DNA of 64,000 nucleotides from Leclercia pneumoniae (lineage in GTDB: Bacteria > Pseudomonadota > Gammaproteobacteria > Enterobacterales > Enterobacteriaceae). The stretch is from assembly GCF_017348915.1 (NCBI RefSeq), contig NZ_CP071383.1, positions 1,922,001 through 1,986,000 of the forward strand, written 5' to 3'. Below, piece after piece: positions 7,481 through 18,881 of this stretch. Numbering within the stretch: position 1 is the stretch's first letter; each line of letters starts with the position of its first letter. The translations under genes and the position numbers were made by a program. The notes beneath the pieces are model-generated. The model searched no databases. It was not told the DNA's origin and saw only the letters and a list, made by a program, of their open reading frames with translations.

Positions 7481-9492
7481 TCCCCCAGCGTCCCCGGCGC
7501 GGGAGCATGCTCGAGCTGGGATAATGAGCAGTGTAGACGCCAGACCAGCGCAGCCAGATCCTGCGCCGCCGGCTGCGGATGGCGCGCCAGCGTATCGCAG
7601 ATACGCTGCAACTCGTTAAGCGTGGTGGAGAGCGGACGTTGCTGCACACCGCGTTCGCTCATCACATCCCGCAGAAGTGAAATACAGACATCACGCACCT
7701 GGGAGAGTGGGTCAGACCGTGTCTCCCAGCTGCGTAATTGCCATACCACATGCGAACAGTTGAGTAACACTACCCCCCAGCGCAGCAGCCAGCGACGCGC
7801 CTGCGCATCCTGACTGGTATTAAGCTGACTGACATGATGATAAACCAGCGACTCATAACCATTCTCATCCCGCTGAGGCCTGCGGCTGAGCTGGTCGACA
7901 AACCCACGCCGCAATTCACGAATATGACGACGGCTTTTACGCGCGTCAGAGCCCGGGCGTAATACTGCAAACGCCAGCCAGACCAGCCCGACGCCCAGGA
8001 TTTTAGCCAGATCGTCATTTAAGAAATCGGCAAAGTCATAGGTCGGTGGATTGGTCACCGCTATAAAAGAACCCATAAAAACGATCAACTGCCCCCAAAG
8101 TCCCGCCAGTTTCGGCATCTGTAGCTTGAGAAGCTGCATCGTAGTGAGCAAGGGGAAGAGGAACAGCAGGAACTGCCAGAGGTCGCTTATTTGCACCATC
8201 AGCCCGAACTTCACCACAAAGCTGAACAGCGAGAGCAAGATCAGCGTGCGCAGCAGCAGGTTGAGCGATTTAAACGGCGAGGGTGAAACTGAGTACAGTA
8301 CGCTGCTGATGGCGGCCAGGGTCAGCGCGGCAGCACCGGCGTCCCACTGCGTAGCAATAGTCCAGGCGCCGATTAGCGTTAGTGCGCAGAAGGTACGAAA
8401 ACCGCTCCACAACGCTTCGAGGTTATCAGTGTGCCGGGCCAGCGCCGGGCTGCGCGGTACGTTAAAGGTGGTAATGGGTGTCGCCGCTTCCAGCATGGCA
8501 ATCCAGCGGCTACTCCGCAGGTAGAGTCGGCTAAACCAGAGGAGTCGCTGCCAGAAGGCGTGATGACGATAATCTTGCCCCTCTTGCGGTTTTAGCGGTG
8601 CGATAATACGCGCCACGGTATAGAAATCGGTCTCCGGACGGCTCAGCGCCTCCAGCAGCTGTTGTATGACCGGCTGGATCGTCTCAGGCGGATCGGGCCA
8701 GTTGAGCAGCATGCGGCGAAGACTGGAGATTGCGCTGGTCATTCGCAACTGCTGATGGAGCAAATAGTTGAGCAGGGCGTTTTGACGGCGAAAACGGTAG
8801 TGGCTCCAGAAGGCCTGAATGCGCAGTAAATTGGTGGTCAGGATCTGGGCGATGACTTTTTCGTGTGCAAGACGGATTGCATCGTTGGTGTCAGGTTGCC
8901 AGAGCAGCCTGGCATGCTCCAGCAGTCGGGCGTGCATATTTTGTAGAGCAGTAATGAGTGCCGTCCCGTCGGAGGTACTGGGCAGGATCATCATCATCAG
9001 ACCACCGCAGAGTATGCCGAGCATGACTTCGCATACCCGCGCCTGCGCCATATCCCATAACTCCGTGGTATCAAGAATGTTGATGACCGGAAAGGCGATG
9101 ATGGCCGCCGTATAGCCTGCAAGTTGAAAAGCATAGGCGACGTTATTGGTGAAGTGGGCGCAGGCCCAGGTACAGACCCCAAGCCAGGTCGCCATACAGA
9201 ATAAAAACAGCCACGGATCGTTCAGCGTGTGTCCGGCAATAATCAGCGCGGCGGTCGCACCTAACAGACTGCCCGCCACGCGGCCCAGGCTTTTACTTAT
9301 GACACCGCCGACGGTAGGGAAGCTGACCACTGCCGCAGAGGTCATCGCCCAGTAAGGTTCATCCAGATTCAGGTAATAGGCGCAGGTCAATGCCAGACAC
9401 ATAGCAATCCCGTTGCGCAGCGCGTAGCGCCACTGCCCAGGGGTCGCCTTGAGCCACGGCGTGTTACGCCAGCTGAACGTAGAGAGTGTCAC
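7459..9492 (-). CDS. ydhK: FUSC/aromatic acid exporter family protein YdhK
   Basis: A 677-residue inner-membrane protein with two blocks of about five to six transmembrane helices (residues 25-165 and 365-490), each followed by a cytosolic region. This is the duplicated FUSC/AaeB architecture. The start overlaps the ydhJ stop by 4 bp, so ydhI-ydhJ-ydhK form a coupled operon resembling aaeXAB: DUF1656 protein, periplasmic adaptor and pump. The substrate is unknown. Control by SlyA is likely because a perfect SlyA site lies upstream of ydhI. Confidence 0.9.
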   Translation of the reverse strand: MTLSTFSWRNTPWLKATPGQWRYALRNGIAMCLALTCAYYLNLDEPYWAMTSAAVVSFPTVGGVISKSLGRVAGSLLGATAALIIAGHTLNDPWLFLFCMATWLGVCTWACAHFTNNVAYAFQLAGYTAAIIAFPVINILDTTELWDMAQARVCEVMLGILCGGLMMMILPSTSDGTALITALQNMHARLLEHARLLWQPDTNDAIRLAHEKVIAQILTTNLLRIQAFWSHYRFRRQNALLNYLLHQQLRMTSAISSLRRMLLNWPDPPETIQPVIQQLLEALSRPETDFYTVARIIAPLKPQEGQDYRHHAFWQRLLWFSRLYLRSSRWIAMLEAATPITTFNVPRSPALARHTDNLEALWSGFRTFCALTLIGAWTIATQWDAGAAALTLAAISSVLYSVSPSPFKSLNLLLRTLILLSLFSFVVKFGLMVQISDLWQFLLFLFPLLTTMQLLKLQMPKLAGLWGQLIVFMGSFIAVTNPPTYDFADFLNDDLAKILGVGLVWLAFAVLRPGSDARKSRRHIRELRRGFVDQLSRRPQRDENGYESLVYHHVSQLNTSQDAQARRWLLRWGVVLLNCSHVVWQLRSWETRSDPLSQVRDVCISLLRDVMSERGVQQRPLSTTLNELQRICDTLARHPQPAAQDLAALVWRLHCSLSQLEHAPAPGTLGDQMTPQA

Positions 9493-10358
9493 CGGGCTGT
9501 TCCGATAGAGACGCTACAGGTGGTGCCGGAGACCAACGTCAGATCCCTGGGCAGCTCGTCGAACTCGATACGCACCGGAATACGCTGAGCCAGCCGTACC
9601 CAGGGGATATTCGGCTTCACGTCCGGTACCAGCCCCGAGTCGGTCTCCACGCTCTGATCAAAGATGGCACGGCCAATGCTGCCGACGTGACCCTGTAACG
9701 TCACACCGCCGCTATAGAGGGTAATTTGAGCCGGGGCGCCAGTACGGATATGGCGTAGCTTGGTCTCTTCAAAATATCCCACCACGTAAAACGAGTGGCT
9801 GTCCACCAGGGCGAACAGCGGCTGGCCGGTGGTGGCGTAATCGCCGGTGCGGGTGGAGAGGTTGGTTACCCAGCCATCCACCGGGGCTTTAACCACCGTC
9901 TGCGTCAACTGCCACTCGGCCTGTTTTAGCGTCGCTTCAGCGACTTTTACGCTTGCCTGCATCGCCTTCACGTTGATATTGGCGGTATCCAGATCTTCTG
10001 CCGAAATGTAGTTATGTGACAGGTGGCGGCGACGATTCGCTTCATTGTTGGCTTTGGCGAGATCGGACTGGGCTTTCGCCAGCTGCGCCTGCGCATTCAG
10101 CACCGCGATATGATAGGGGGTCTCGTCAATTTGAAACAACACGTCGCCGCTGTGGACAAGTTGATTGTCTTTCACCTTTAAGGCCGTAATCGCACCGGAA
10201 ACCTGCGGGGTAATGCTGACCTGCTCGGCGCGGATCTTGCCGTCCCGGGTCCACGGCGACTGCATGTAGTAATTCCACACCCACCATCCGGCGACCAGGG
10301 CCAACGCAAGCACGGCTAAACTGGAAAAATATTTGAGCGTTTTTAACATGGTTGTCAC
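9489..10358 (-). CDS. ydhJ: HlyD-family periplasmic adaptor YdhJ
   Basis: A 289-residue membrane-fusion protein. An N-terminal transmembrane anchor (about residues 8-28) is followed by a biotinyl-lipoyl-like half ([19 protein letters not shown]), a coiled-coil hairpin ([19 protein letters not shown]...), a second lipoyl half ([12 protein letters not shown]) and a beta-barrel. It should bridge YdhK to the periplasm or outer membrane. It overlaps both neighbours by 4 bp (ATGA-type junctions), indicating translational coupling. Confidence 0.93.
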   Translation of the reverse strand: MTTMLKTLKYFSSLAVLALALVAGWWVWNYYMQSPWTRDGKIRAEQVSITPQVSGAITALKVKDNQLVHSGDVLFQIDETPYHIAVLNAQAQLAKAQSDLAKANNEANRRRHLSHNYISAEDLDTANINVKAMQASVKVAEATLKQAEWQLTQTVVKAPVDGWVTNLSTRTGDYATTGQPLFALVDSHSFYVVGYFEETKLRHIRTGAPAQITLYSGGVTLQGHVGSIGRAIFDQSVETDSGLVPDVKPNIPWVRLAQRIPVRIEFDELPRDLTLVSGTTCSVSIGTAR

Positions 10359-10624
10359 CAGAGAGTCAGGATAACCAGCGCCAGGCAGACGCAGAGCACG
10401 AACAGCGAGAGATCCATGAGCATCGGATGCCAGATTTCACCGGCGTAGATCCAGTCGCGCAGCAAACGGTGGACCAGTAGCCAGAGGAAGAAGCCGGGGA
10501 TTACCGCTTTAAATAACGGAGGGAAATAAATGGATGCACCCACGATGAGATCCTGAAGCGGTAGCCCCGCGGCGAGAGATGTGATTTTCACCAGCTCGTT
10601 CCTTTGCAATTGAAAATTGGCCAT
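10355..10624 (-). CDS. ydhI: DUF1656 small membrane protein YdhI
   Basis: An 89-residue protein with two strongly predicted transmembrane segments (about residues 28-50 and 65-88) and a DUF1656/AaeX-like fold. It is first in the ydhIJK operon. The AaeX counterpart has no defined activity but is always linked to FUSC-type pumps. It is divergent from slyA, with the SlyA palindrome in the 159-bp gap. Confidence 0.9.
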   Translation of the reverse strand: MANFQLQRNELVKITSLAAGLPLQDLIVGASIYFPPLFKAVIPGFFLWLLVHRLLRDWIYAGEIWHPMLMDLSLFVLCVCLALVILTLW

Positions 10625-10755
10625 AACGACCCAGCCTGACGCGCGACGGCCTCAGAACTTGAGTGTAAATCATGGTGTCATCAAGGATGTAGGACGTATT
10701 GCATTTGTTTTGGCAATATAAATGCTGCACACTATTCTAAAATCAGTATAATAAC

Positions 10756-10767
10756 TTAGCAAGCTAA
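10756..10767. promoter_or_regulatory. Consensus SlyA operator in the slyA-ydhI intergenic region
   Basis: TTAGCAAGCTAA is a perfect 12-bp palindrome identical to the SlyA/MarR-family consensus site. It lies 17 bp before the slyA start and 130 bp from ydhI. It fits autoregulation of slyA and SlyA control of ydhIJK, both described in enterics. Confidence 0.85.
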
Positions 10768-10783
10768 TTATAAGGAGATGAAA

Positions 10784-11218
10784 TTGGAATCGCCATTAGG
10801 TTCTGATCTGGCAAGGTTAGTACGCATCTGGCGTGCTCTGATTGACCATCGCCTGAAACCTCTGGAACTGACGCAGACACACTGGGTAACGCTGCATAAC
10901 ATTCATCAGCTGCCTCCCGACCAGTCGCAGATTCAACTGGCAAAAGCGATAGGCATTGAGCAGCCATCTCTGGTTCGTACGCTCGATCAACTGGAAGAGA
11001 AGGGACTAATCTCCCGTCAAACCTGTGCCAGCGATCGACGTGCCAAACGCATCAAGCTGACAGAAAAGGCTGCGCCTATCATCACTGAGATGGAAGCGGT
11101 CATCAGCAAGACGCGTGGCGAGATCCTTTCGGGTATCTCACCGGCGGAACTGGAACAGCTGATTGTGTTGATTTCTCGCCTTGAGCAGAATATCAACGAG
11201 CTTCAGTCCCGCGGCTAA
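10784..11218 (+). CDS. slyA: MarR-family transcriptional regulator SlyA
   Basis: A 144-residue winged-helix dimer: recognition helix in [27 protein letters not shown], wing in [11 protein letters not shown]. SlyA often relieves H-NS silencing and controls envelope and virulence genes. An in-frame ATG lies 6 nt upstream, but AAGGAG abuts it with no spacing, whereas the TTG at 10784 has ideal 6-nt spacing and gives the usual 144-residue protein starting ESPLGSD. The TTG is therefore chosen; the ATG would add two residues. Confidence 0.95.
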   Translation: MESPLGSDLARLVRIWRALIDHRLKPLELTQTHWVTLHNIHQLPPDQSQIQLAKAIGIEQPSLVRTLDQLEEKGLISRQTCASDRRAKRIKLTEKAAPIITEMEAVISKTRGEILSGISPAELEQLIVLISRLEQNINELQSRG

Positions 11219-11235
11219 CCTGCCATACATTAAAA

Positions 11236-11263
11236 AAGCCTTGCTGATGCAAGGCTTTTTTTT
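11236..11263. terminator. Bidirectional terminator between slyA and slyB
   Basis: A perfect 9-bp stem (AAGCCTTGC/GCAAGGCTT) with a TGAT loop is followed by T-rich sequence on the plus strand and preceded by A6 for minus-strand transcripts. It separates the convergent slyA and slyB. Confidence 0.88.
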
Positions 11264-11287
11264 ACTTAGCGCTGCTGATATTCACGG

Positions 11288-11755
11288 TTAGCGTGGGGAG
11301 ACGGTCACCTGGCTGCCATTGCTGGCCAGCACGACACGCTGCCCGGCGGCGAATCTGGTTGCCCCTTGTTTCTGCACTACCATGATGGTGCTACCGTCAT
11401 CTTTACGAATCTCAAGCTCTACGCCCTGAGATTTGTTCATTGCACCCTGGACACCCTGGCCCGCTACACCACCGGCAACGGCACCTGCCGCTGTTGCAAG
11501 GCTGCGACCGGCGCCCCCGCCAACGGTGTTACCCAGGAAACCACCCAATACCGCACCGCCAAGTGCACCAATAACGTTGCTTTCGTCTCCACCCTGGATT
11601 TGTACCGGGCGAGCGTTAACAACGGTTCCGTAGGTGACATTCTGAACTTGTTTCGCTTCAGAAGCACTGTAGACATCCCCTGAGAGGGAACTGTCGTTGA
11701 CACAGCCTGCCAGTGTAAACCCTACAAGGGAAACAGCCAGTACACGTAAAATCAT
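11288..11755 (-). CDS. slyB: Outer-membrane lipoprotein SlyB
   Basis: A 155-residue lipoprotein: signal peptide with lipobox LAGC (Cys18), then a glycine-zipper domain (NVIGALGGAVLGGFLGNTVGGGAGRSLATAAGAVAGGVAGQG, residues 63-104) and a small beta domain. SlyB assembles around outer-membrane proteins under PhoPQ-inducing stress. The open frame extends 10 codons further upstream, but AGGAG lies 7 nt before the ATG at 11755, which yields the E. coli length. Confidence 0.95.
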   Translation of the reverse strand: MILRVLAVSLVGFTLAGCVNDSSLSGDVYSASEAKQVQNVTYGTVVNARPVQIQGGDESNVIGALGGAVLGGFLGNTVGGGAGRSLATAAGAVAGGVAGQGVQGAMNKSQGVELEIRKDDGSTIMVVQKQGATRFAAGQRVVLASNGSQVTVSPR

Positions 11756-11875
11756 TTGAATCTCCTGTTCACCAAAAACGCTCAAAGAGCATCCGTTATG
11801 GCTAAATTATAAGGCATTGGCTGCCATAGATCATATTCTTGCGTAAACACCAGCAGAATGGTACTGGATTTTGAC

Positions 11876-11892
11876 GTAACGAAAGATAAACG
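11876..11892 (-). promoter_or_regulatory. Putative PhoP box upstream of slyB
   Basis: On the minus strand CGTTTA-TCTTT-CGTTAC resembles the PhoP direct repeat (two GTTTA-like hexamers with a 5-bp spacer). About 12 bp downstream is TACCAT, a possible -10 box, which is the spacing of class I PhoP promoters. slyB belongs to the PhoP regulon in E. coli and Salmonella. The second half-site has mismatches. Confidence 0.45.
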
Positions 11893-12040
11893 GCTTAAAA
11901 AATGGGCACAATTCTGGCGCTGAAAAATGAGAATATCGCTCGGCTGGCGCGGGAGTGTTAAAAAGTATTATCCCGCCATAGCATTGCCCCGGCGTTTATG
12001 ATGGAGTGGGCCACTCCCCCACGCGAATAAAGGAAAGCGT

Positions 12041-13165
12041 ATGAAATCGGGTCGTTACATCGGCGTTATGTCAGGAACCAGTCTCGACGGTGTGGATGTT
12101 GTTCTCGCGGCAATCGATGAGAATATGGTGGCACAACAGGCCAGCCTCAGTTGGCCTATCCCCCCCGAACTCAAACAGGCCATTCTCGACATCTGTCAGG
12201 GCCAACAGTTGACGCTCTCCCAGTTGGGACAGCTGGATACCCGTCTGGGGCAGCTGTTTGCCGAGGCGGTACAGGCGCTGCTGGACCAGGAGAATCTGCG
12301 CCCACAGGATGTGGTCGCCATTGGCTGTCATGGCCAGACCGTCTGGCATGAACCGACCGGCGATGCCCCGCATACCCTGCAAATTGGCGATAACAATCAG
12401 ATTGTGGCCCGAACCGGCGTGACGGTGGTGGGCGATTTTCGCCGCCGTGACATTGCGTTAGGCGGGCAGGGTGCACCGCTGGTGCCCGCCTTTCATCAGG
12501 CGCTGCTCACGCATCCCACTGAACGGCGAATGGTGCTGAATATTGGCGGGATCGCCAACCTCTCATTGCTAATCCCTGGCCAGCCGGTTCGGGGTTACGA
12601 TACCGGGCCAGGCAATATGCTGATGGATGCCTGGATTTGGCGACAGATGGGCAAACCCTATGACAAGGACGCGCAGTGGGCCCGTAGCGGGAAGGTGATC
12701 CTCCCCCTCCTGCAGAATCTCCTGAGCGATCCCTATTTTGCCGCACCGGCACCGAAAAGCACCGGGCGCGAATATTTCAATTACGGCTGGCTTGAGCGCC
12801 ACCTCGTCACCTTCCCGGGACTGGCAGCGGAGGATGTCCAGGCGACGCTGGTCGAACTCACGGCGGTATCTATTGCCGAACAGGTTCTGCTCAGCGGCGG
12901 CTGCGAACGTCTGCTGGTCTGCGGTGGCGGCAGCCGAAACCCACTGGTAATGGCTCGTCTGGCCGCGTTACTGCCGGGTACCGAAGTCACCACAACCGAT
13001 GAAGCGGGTATCAGTGGGGACGATATGGAGGCGCTGGCATTTGCCTGGCTGGCCTGGCGTACCGTGGCGGGGTTACCAGGGAATTTGCCCTCTGTGACCG
13101 GTGCGCGTGAAGCAAGCGTGCTGGGAGCGGTCTATCCCGCTAACCCCCGGCAAAATCAGAGTTAA
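12041..13165 (+). CDS. anmK: Anhydro-N-acetylmuramic acid kinase
   Basis: A 374-residue sugar kinase with the ASKHA-type ATPase fold. Marks include the N-terminal [14 protein letters not shown] loop, [12 protein letters not shown], the catalytic-base segment [20 protein letters not shown] and the C-terminal [14 protein letters not shown]. It hydrolyses the 1,6-anhydro bond and phosphorylates anhMurNAc to MurNAc-6-P during cell-wall recycling. AAAGGAAAG precedes the start. It is followed closely by mliC, as in E. coli. Confidence 0.96.
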   Translation: MKSGRYIGVMSGTSLDGVDVVLAAIDENMVAQQASLSWPIPPELKQAILDICQGQQLTLSQLGQLDTRLGQLFAEAVQALLDQENLRPQDVVAIGCHGQTVWHEPTGDAPHTLQIGDNNQIVARTGVTVVGDFRRRDIALGGQGAPLVPAFHQALLTHPTERRMVLNIGGIANLSLLIPGQPVRGYDTGPGNMLMDAWIWRQMGKPYDKDAQWARSGKVILPLLQNLLSDPYFAAPAPKSTGREYFNYGWLERHLVTFPGLAAEDVQATLVELTAVSIAEQVLLSGGCERLLVCGGGSRNPLVMARLAALLPGTEVTTTDEAGISGDDMEALAFAWLAWRTVAGLPGNLPSVTGAREASVLGAVYPANPRQNQS

Positions 13166-13258
13166 CTGAAATTCGCCTTACCAGGCAGGCAGTACACTAA
13201 GGGCATGTGGGAGGGTGATTTCACCCTCCAGGACCAGGAAAGTCTTTGGAACAGATCC

Positions 13259-13582
13259 ATGAAAAAACTGCTGCTTGTGATTGCCCCTCTCTTACTCTCC
13301 GGCTGTAGCTACTACAACCAGTTTGTCGAACGTATGCAGACAGACAAACTGGAGTACCAGTGCGATGAGAAACCGATCACCGTCAATCTCAATAACCCGC
13401 GCCAGGAAGTGAGCTTCGTCTATGACAACAAACTGCTGAACCTGAAGCAGGGGATCTCTGCCTCCGGGGCGCGCTATACCGATGGGGTCTATGTCTTCTG
13501 GTCTAAGGGAGACACGGCCACAATTTATAAGCGCGATCGCATCGTCATGAACAACTGCCAGCTGCAGAATCCGAAGCGTTGA
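13259..13582 (+). CDS. mliC: Membrane-bound lysozyme inhibitor MliC
   Basis: A 107-residue lipoprotein precursor with signal peptide [15 protein letters not shown] and lipid-modified Cys16. The mature C-type lysozyme inhibitor domain carries the conserved [10 protein letters not shown] loop that inserts into the lysozyme active site, and YQCDE and NNCQL cysteines that probably form a disulfide. An earlier in-frame start at 13205 would precede the signal peptide by 18 residues and is unlikely. It protects peptidoglycan from host lysozyme. Confidence 0.93.
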   Translation: MKKLLLVIAPLLLSGCSYYNQFVERMQTDKLEYQCDEKPITVNLNNPRQEVSFVYDNKLLNLKQGISASGARYTDGVYVFWSKGDTATIYKRDRIVMNNCQLQNPKR

Positions 13583-13639
13583 GATTTTCAAAGGGGCGGC
13601 GCACAATAGCGCCACCCACTTCTTATCTCAGATAACGCC

Positions 13640-14296
13640 ATGTCAGATAACGATCACTTGCAGCAAATTGCGCATCTGCGCCGTGAATACACCAAAGGGG
13701 GGCTGCGCCGTCAGGACCTGCCTGCTGAACCGCTGGTGCTGTTTGAACGCTGGTTGAAACAGGCCTGCGAAGCGAAACTGGCCGATCCCACGGCCATGGT
13801 TGTCGCGACCGTTGATGAAAATGGCCAGCCCTATCAGCGCATCGTATTGCTCAAGCACTTTGATGAGAAAGGTCTGGTGTTTTATACCAACCTCGGCAGC
13901 CGCAAAGCCCACCATCTGGAGAACAATCCGCGTATCAGCCTGCTTTTCCCTTGGCATATGCTGGAGCGTCAGGTCATGGTGACCGGCAAAGTGGAACGTC
14001 TGTCTACGCTCGAGGTGGTGAAATATTTCCATAGTCGCCCACGTGATAGCCAGATAGGTGCCTGGGTCTCTAAGCAGTCAAGCCGCATCTCCGCACGTGG
14101 CGTGCTGGAGAGTAAATTCCTCGAACTGAAGCAAAAGTTTCAGCAGGGCGAAGTGCCGCTTCCCAGTTTCTGGGGCGGATTCCGTATCCCCATCGATCAG
14201 ATGGAGTTCTGGCAGGGCGGTGAACACCGTCTTCACGATCGCTTTTTATACCAGCGCGATAATGGCGGCTGGAAAATCGACCGTCTGGCTCCGTAA
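13640..14296 (+). CDS. pdxH: Pyridoxine/pyridoxamine 5'-phosphate oxidase
   Basis: A 218-residue FMN enzyme that oxidises PNP and PMP to PLP in the cytosol. Family motifs: [16 protein letters not shown] at the N-terminus, [19 protein letters not shown] (FMN binding), [11 protein letters not shown], and the C-terminal signature [16 protein letters not shown] followed by WKIDRLAP. Length matches E. coli. It is followed 125 bp later by tyrS on the same strand, and pdxY lies just beyond. Confidence 0.97.
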   Translation: MSDNDHLQQIAHLRREYTKGGLRRQDLPAEPLVLFERWLKQACEAKLADPTAMVVATVDENGQPYQRIVLLKHFDEKGLVFYTNLGSRKAHHLENNPRISLLFPWHMLERQVMVTGKVERLSTLEVVKYFHSRPRDSQIGAWVSKQSSRISARGVLESKFLELKQKFQQGEVPLPSFWGGFRIPIDQMEFWQGGEHRLHDRFLYQRDNGGWKIDRLAP

Positions 14297-14421
14297 TCCC
14301 CGAAATTTGTTGTGTTAAGCGCTAGCGCATGCCGCGCTTGCGCTTTATTCTATGTCTCTTTCGCGTCTGGCGAAAAGTCGTGTACCGACAGAGGTGCAGT
14401 CGATTATTAATGGAGCATTTG

Positions 14422-15696
14422 ATGGCAAGCAGTAACTTGATTAAACAATTGCAAGAGCGGGGCCTGGTGGCTCAGGTGACGGATGAAGAAGCGTTAGCTT
14501 CGCTGCTGGCGCAAGGTCCCATCGCGCTCTATTGCGGCTTCGATCCCACCGCTGACAGCTTGCATTTGGGGCATCTTGTTCCTTTGTTATGCCTGAAACG
14601 CTTCCAGCAGGCAGGCCATAAGCCTGTCGCGCTGGTGGGTGGCGCAACCGGTCTGATTGGTGACCCAAGCTTTAAAGCCGCCGAGCGTAAACTGAACACC
14701 GAAGATACCGTGCAGGAGTGGGTGGATAAAATCCGCAAACAGGTTGCACCGTTCCTCGACTTTAACTGTGGCGATAACTCTGCGATTGCTGCTAACAACT
14801 ACGACTGGTTTGGCGGCATGAACGTGCTGACCTTCCTGCGTGATATCGGCAAGCACTTCTCTGTAAATCAGATGATTAACAAAGAAGCGGTGAAGCAGCG
14901 TTTGAATCGTGACGATCAGGGCATCTCCTTTACCGAGTTCTCCTATAACCTTTTGCAGGGTTATGACTTTGCCTGTCTGAACAAGCTGCACGGCGTGTCG
15001 CTGCAGATTGGCGGCTCCGATCAGTGGGGTAACATTACCTCCGGCATCGACCTGACTCGCCGTCTGCATCAGAACCAGGTCTTCGGTCTGACCGTTCCGC
15101 TGATCACCAAAGCCGATGGTACCAAGTTTGGTAAAACCGAAGGCGGCGCGGTATGGCTTGATCCGAAGAAGACTAGCCCGTACAAGTTCTACCAGTTCTG
15201 GATTAACACCGCGGATGCCGATGTTTATCGCTTCCTGAAATTCTTCACCTTTATGGACATTGAAGTCATCAACGCCCTGGAAGAAGAAGATAAAAACAGC
15301 GGTAAAGCCCCACGCGCGCAATATGTGCTGGCGGATGAAGTGACCAAACTGGTACACGGTGAAGAGGGGCTGGCTGCGGCAAAACGCATTACCGCCAGCC
15401 TCTTCAACGGCACCCTGAGCGATCTGAGCGAGGCTGACTTCGAGCAGCTGGCGCAGGATGGCGTACCTATGGTTGAGATGGAAAAGGGCGCAGACCTGAT
15501 GCAGGCGCTGGTTGATTCAGAGCTGCAGCCGTCGCGTGGTCAGGCACGTAAAACCATCGCCTCCAATGCCATCACGATCAATGGCGAAAAACAGGCCGAT
15601 CCGGAATATACCTTCGTTGAGGGCGATCGCCTCTACGGCCGCTACACGCTGCTGCGTCGCGGGAAGAAAAATTACTGTCTGGTCTGCTGGAAGTAA
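14422..15696 (+). CDS. tyrS: Tyrosyl-tRNA synthetase
   Basis: A 424-residue class I synthetase starting [14 protein letters not shown]. The HIGH-type motif is HLGHL near residue 46, the KMSKS-type motif is KFGKT near 235, and a C-terminal S4 RNA-binding domain ([20 protein letters not shown]) follows. The open frame extends 31 codons upstream, but GGAG 6 nt before the ATG at 14422 and exact agreement with the E. coli length decide the start. It charges tRNA-Tyr and is essential. Confidence 0.98.
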   Translation: MASSNLIKQLQERGLVAQVTDEEALASLLAQGPIALYCGFDPTADSLHLGHLVPLLCLKRFQQAGHKPVALVGGATGLIGDPSFKAAERKLNTEDTVQEWVDKIRKQVAPFLDFNCGDNSAIAANNYDWFGGMNVLTFLRDIGKHFSVNQMINKEAVKQRLNRDDQGISFTEFSYNLLQGYDFACLNKLHGVSLQIGGSDQWGNITSGIDLTRRLHQNQVFGLTVPLITKADGTKFGKTEGGAVWLDPKKTSPYKFYQFWINTADADVYRFLKFFTFMDIEVINALEEEDKNSGKAPRAQYVLADEVTKLVHGEEGLAAAKRITASLFNGTLSDLSEADFEQLAQDGVPMVEMEKGADLMQALVDSELQPSRGQARKTIASNAITINGEKQADPEYTFVEGDRLYGRYTLLRRGKKNYCLVCWK

Positions 15697-15709
15697 TAAT
15701 TAGTACACA

Positions 15710-15741
15710 GGGGCGTGGGAAACCACGCCCCTTTATTTTTT
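15710..15741 (+). terminator. tyrS terminator
   Basis: A perfect 9-bp stem GGGGCGTGG/CCACGCCCC with a GAAA tetraloop is followed by TTTATTTTTTC. It ends 20 nt before the pdxY start, so pdxY expression would need readthrough or a promoter overlapping the terminator. Confidence 0.9.
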
Positions 15742-15762
15742 CAGGGTTGTGGTAAGTAAAAC

Positions 15763-16623
15763 ATGAAGAACATCCTCGCCATCCAGTCCCACGTCGTGTT
15801 TGGCCATGCGGGTAACAGCGCCGCAGAGTTTCCAATGCGTCGCCTTGGCGCCAACGTCTGGCCTTTAAACACCGTCCAGTTTTCTAACCATACGCAGTAC
15901 GGTAAATGGGCTGGCTGCGTCATGCCGCCGTCGCACTTGACCGAGATTGTGCAGGGGATCGCTGAGATAGATAAACTTAAAACCTGCGACGCGGTGTTAA
16001 GCGGCTATCTGGGCTCGGCGGAGCAGGGCGAGCACATTCTGGGTATTGTGCGCCAGGTGAAGGCGGCAAACCCCGGTGCGAAGTATTTCTGCGACCCGGT
16101 GATGGGCCATCCGGAGAAGGGCTGCATTGTGGCGCCGGGCGTGGCGGAGTTTCACGTGCGCCATGCACTGCCGGCCAGCGATATCATTGCCCCCAATCTC
16201 GTGGAGCTGGAAATTCTTTGCGAGCATCCGGTGACAAACGTTGAAGAAGCGGTCGCCGCCTCGCGGGAGTTGATCGCTCAGGGGCCTGAAATCGTGCTGG
16301 TAAAACATCTGGCACGCGCGGGTTTAAGTCAGGATCGCTTTGAAATGTTGTTGGTTACCAAAGACGAAGCCTGGCACATCAGCCGTCCGCTGGTGGATTT
16401 TGGGGTACGCCAGCCGGTGGGCGTCGGCGATGTGACCAGCGGTCTGCTGCTGGTGAAGCTGCTCCAGGGGGCAAGCCTGCGTGAGGCTCTGGAGCACGTT
16501 ACCGCAGCGGTGTACGAGATCATGGTCGCTACGAAGGGGATGCAGGAGTACGAACTGCAGGTGGTTGCGGCGCAGGAACGCATTGCCCAGCCAGAGCACT
16601 ATTTCAGCGCGACACAGCTTTAA
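15763..16623 (+). CDS. pdxY: Pyridoxal kinase PdxY
   Basis: A 286-residue ribokinase-fold kinase. The N-terminal [21 protein letters not shown], the [13 protein letters not shown] segment and the catalytic-base motif [13 protein letters not shown] near residue 223 are clear. It phosphorylates pyridoxal to PLP in the salvage pathway, complementing PdxK. It lies downstream of tyrS, as in E. coli, with a strong terminator between the two. Confidence 0.95.
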   Translation: MKNILAIQSHVVFGHAGNSAAEFPMRRLGANVWPLNTVQFSNHTQYGKWAGCVMPPSHLTEIVQGIAEIDKLKTCDAVLSGYLGSAEQGEHILGIVRQVKAANPGAKYFCDPVMGHPEKGCIVAPGVAEFHVRHALPASDIIAPNLVELEILCEHPVTNVEEAVAASRELIAQGPEIVLVKHLARAGLSQDRFEMLLVTKDEAWHISRPLVDFGVRQPVGVGDVTSGLLLVKLLQGASLREALEHVTAAVYEIMVATKGMQEYELQVVAAQERIAQPEHYFSATQL

Positions 16624-16629
16624 AAGATG

Positions 16630-16652
16630 CCGGGCGGCATTGCGCCGCCCGG
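16630..16652. repeat. REP-like GC hairpin between pdxY and gstA
   Basis: CCGGGCGGC and its complement GCCGCCCGG form a 9-bp stem around ATTGC, followed by TGACGC. The look is that of enterobacterial repetitive extragenic palindromes (GCCGGGTGGCGGC type). It fills the 35-bp gap between the convergent stops of pdxY and gstA and can act as a bidirectional 3'-end stabiliser or terminator. Confidence 0.6.
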
Positions 16653-16658
16653 TGACGC

Positions 16659-17264
16659 TTAGTTCAGCCCTTCAGCCTGCAGCGCAGCTGCCACCGTCGG
16701 ACGTGCCGCCACGCGATCCATATAGGACGCGATATGGCCCAGACCTTCCATATTCAGTTTAACCGCACGTGCCCAGCGCAGTACGGTAAACAGATAGGCA
16801 TCGGCAATCGTAAAGCGCTGGCCGCAAATCCACTGGTCATCCTTCAGGGAGTCGTTCACGTACTGCAGTTTTTTCTCCAGCAGCGCGCGGACGGTCGGTT
16901 TGTACTCTTCAGGCGTATCCGGGCGGAAGAGCGGCGTAAAGCCTTTATGCAGCTCGGTAGCGATGTAGTTCATCCACTCCAGCGTCTTGTAGCGCGCGAC
17001 GCTGCCAGTAGGGGCCAGCAGCTGGCGATCCGGCACGGCGTCAGCCAGGAACTGCATGATGGCGACCCCTTCAGTCAGCAGCGTGCCATCATCAAGCAGT
17101 AGCGCAGGAACCTGTCCCTTCGGGTTAATTGCGAGAAAATCATCGCCGTTTTCCAGGCGTTTCTTCATCAGGTCAACGCCGTTTAGCGTGTAATCTTTAC
17201 CGCTCTCTTGCAGCGTGATATGTGACGCAAGCGAACAGGCACCCGGTTTGTAGAACAGTTTCAT
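16659..17264 (-). CDS. gstA: Glutathione S-transferase GstA
   Basis: A 201-residue beta-class GST. Cys10 ([10 protein letters not shown]), the mixed-disulfide residue of the bacterial enzyme, is present, as are the glutathione-site NPKGQVPAL and [14 protein letters not shown] segments and the C-terminal N-capping box FTIADAYLF. It conjugates glutathione to electrophiles in the cytosol. It is convergent with pdxY. GTTACCG separates AAGGAG from the ATG, a normal 7-nt spacing. Confidence 0.96.
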   Translation of the reverse strand: MKLFYKPGACSLASHITLQESGKDYTLNGVDLMKKRLENGDDFLAINPKGQVPALLLDDGTLLTEGVAIMQFLADAVPDRQLLAPTGSVARYKTLEWMNYIATELHKGFTPLFRPDTPEEYKPTVRALLEKKLQYVNDSLKDDQWICGQRFTIADAYLFTVLRWARAVKLNMEGLGHIASYMDRVAARPTVAAALQAEGLN

Positions 17265-17313
17265 CGGTAACTCCTTTTGGCTAAGGTTATCGCTATGTTA
17301 GTGCGCCGCCAGA

Positions 17314-17347
17314 TAAAAAAAAAGCCGCTAACGCACAGTTAGCGGCT
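17314..17347 (-). terminator. dtpA terminator
   Basis: On the minus strand a perfect 10-bp stem (AGCCGCTAAC and its complement, 5-nt loop) is followed by T9. It lies between the dtpA stop codon and gstA, so gstA has an independent promoter or depends on readthrough. Confidence 0.9.
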
Positions 17348-17372
17348 TCTCTTCAGTCGTTTCCCGATGACA

Positions 17373-18881
17373 TTACGCGGTCGCGGTGCTGCTCGCTTTC
17401 GCCGTCGTGTCGTCGTCCTGAGTCATACGGTTCAGTTTCGGGGCCGTCAGCAGCATCAGCGCTGCGATAACGGCGGTCACAATACCAATCTGCAGGAACA
17501 CGGAGCCATAAACATTCAGGGAGAGCAGCGGATCGGTCACGTTTTCCGGTACCGCCATCAGGGAGGCAATTTTACCTGCAATGATCGCTGCGCCCGCGGT
17601 GGTCAGGAACCAGCTACCCATAATGAAGCCCATCAGACGCTGCGGCACCAGTTGAGCAACCATTGCCAGACCGAGACCGGAGATCATCAGCTCGCCGACA
17701 GACTGCAGCGCGTAGCTCAGGATCAGCCAGTTAACAGAGACAATACCCGCATCACTGGCGAATTTCGCACCCAGCGGCAGCACCAGGAAGGCGCCCGAGC
17801 ACAGCACCATACCGATAGCGAATTTGTGCGGCATTGGCAGACGGTCACCCATCTTGTTGTAAATCGCCGCCAGAATCGGGCTACCGACCATGATCCAGAA
17901 TGGGTTCAGCGCCTGGAACTGCTCCGGCTCGAACGCGATACCGAGGATAGAGTGCTCAACGTTACGAATGGCGAAGAAGTTCAGTGAAGTCGGCATCTGG
18001 CTGTAAAGCACGAAGAAGGCAATGGCTTCAACCATCAGAATGAAGGCCACAATCATCTTACGACGTGCAGCACCCTGCATAGAGAAGGCTTCTTTACCGA
18101 AGATAATCACAATACCCAGTGCAACCACGCCCAGAACCGCACGCGCGATGCCCTGGTTGTGCAGCAGCCAGGTGGCAATGGCAACCAGTACAACCACACC
18201 TACGATGGTTGCCAGCAATTTACCCATCTGCACAGGAGCGAAGTCCGGTTTAGAACCGTACTCTTTAACCCAGCTGCGGCAGAACAGGAAGTTCACCACG
18301 GTGATCAGCAGCCCGACGAAGCTCAGGGCAAATGCCACGCTCCAGCCGAATTTTGCCGCCAGCCACGGGGTCGCCAGCATGGAGAAGAAGGAGCCGATAT
18401 TGATGGACATATAGTACATGGTGAATGCACCGTCCAGACGCGGATCGTCTTTGTTATAGCAGGTAGAGAGCAGTGAGGACGGGTTCGCTTTAAACAGGCC
18501 GTTACCCACGGCAATCGTCGCCATCCCTAAATAGACCACACCTGCATCGTGGCCGGACCAGGCGACCAGGCCATAGCCGATTGCCAGAACGATGGCACCC
18601 AGCAAAATAACACGTTTGGTACCTAGGACTTTATCGCCCAGCCAGCCGCCAATCGCGACCAGGCCATATACCAGCGCACTGAAAGAAGAGAACAGCGTGA
18701 TGGAATCGGCTTCTGACATACCCAGCTGTTTAACCAGGTAAACCGCCATGATCCCTTGCAGGCCGTAGAAACCAAAACGCTCCCATAACTCGATAGAGAA
18801 GATGAGATAGAACGATTTAGGTTGTTTGAAAGCGTTAAGACTTACGCTCTCTTCCGCTGGTTTATTGTTTGCAGTAGACAC
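17373..18881 (-). CDS. dtpA: Dipeptide/tripeptide:proton symporter DtpA
   Basis: A 502-residue POT/PTR-family transporter with about 14 transmembrane helices. The family signature [14 protein letters not shown] (residues 77-90) and the [10 protein letters not shown] motif that contributes the ExxER proton-coupling residues are present. It imports di- and tripeptides across the inner membrane. AAAGAGGTA precedes the ATG. In enterics tppB/dtpA responds to OmpR and anaerobiosis; the long upstream gap with a CRP-like site fits complex control. Confidence 0.96.
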   Translation of the reverse strand: MSTANNKPAEESVSLNAFKQPKSFYLIFSIELWERFGFYGLQGIMAVYLVKQLGMSEADSITLFSSFSALVYGLVAIGGWLGDKVLGTKRVILLGAIVLAIGYGLVAWSGHDAGVVYLGMATIAVGNGLFKANPSSLLSTCYNKDDPRLDGAFTMYYMSINIGSFFSMLATPWLAAKFGWSVAFALSFVGLLITVVNFLFCRSWVKEYGSKPDFAPVQMGKLLATIVGVVVLVAIATWLLHNQGIARAVLGVVALGIVIIFGKEAFSMQGAARRKMIVAFILMVEAIAFFVLYSQMPTSLNFFAIRNVEHSILGIAFEPEQFQALNPFWIMVGSPILAAIYNKMGDRLPMPHKFAIGMVLCSGAFLVLPLGAKFASDAGIVSVNWLILSYALQSVGELMISGLGLAMVAQLVPQRLMGFIMGSWFLTTAGAAIIAGKIASLMAVPENVTDPLLSLNVYGSVFLQIGIVTAVIAALMLLTAPKLNRMTQDDDTTAKASSTATA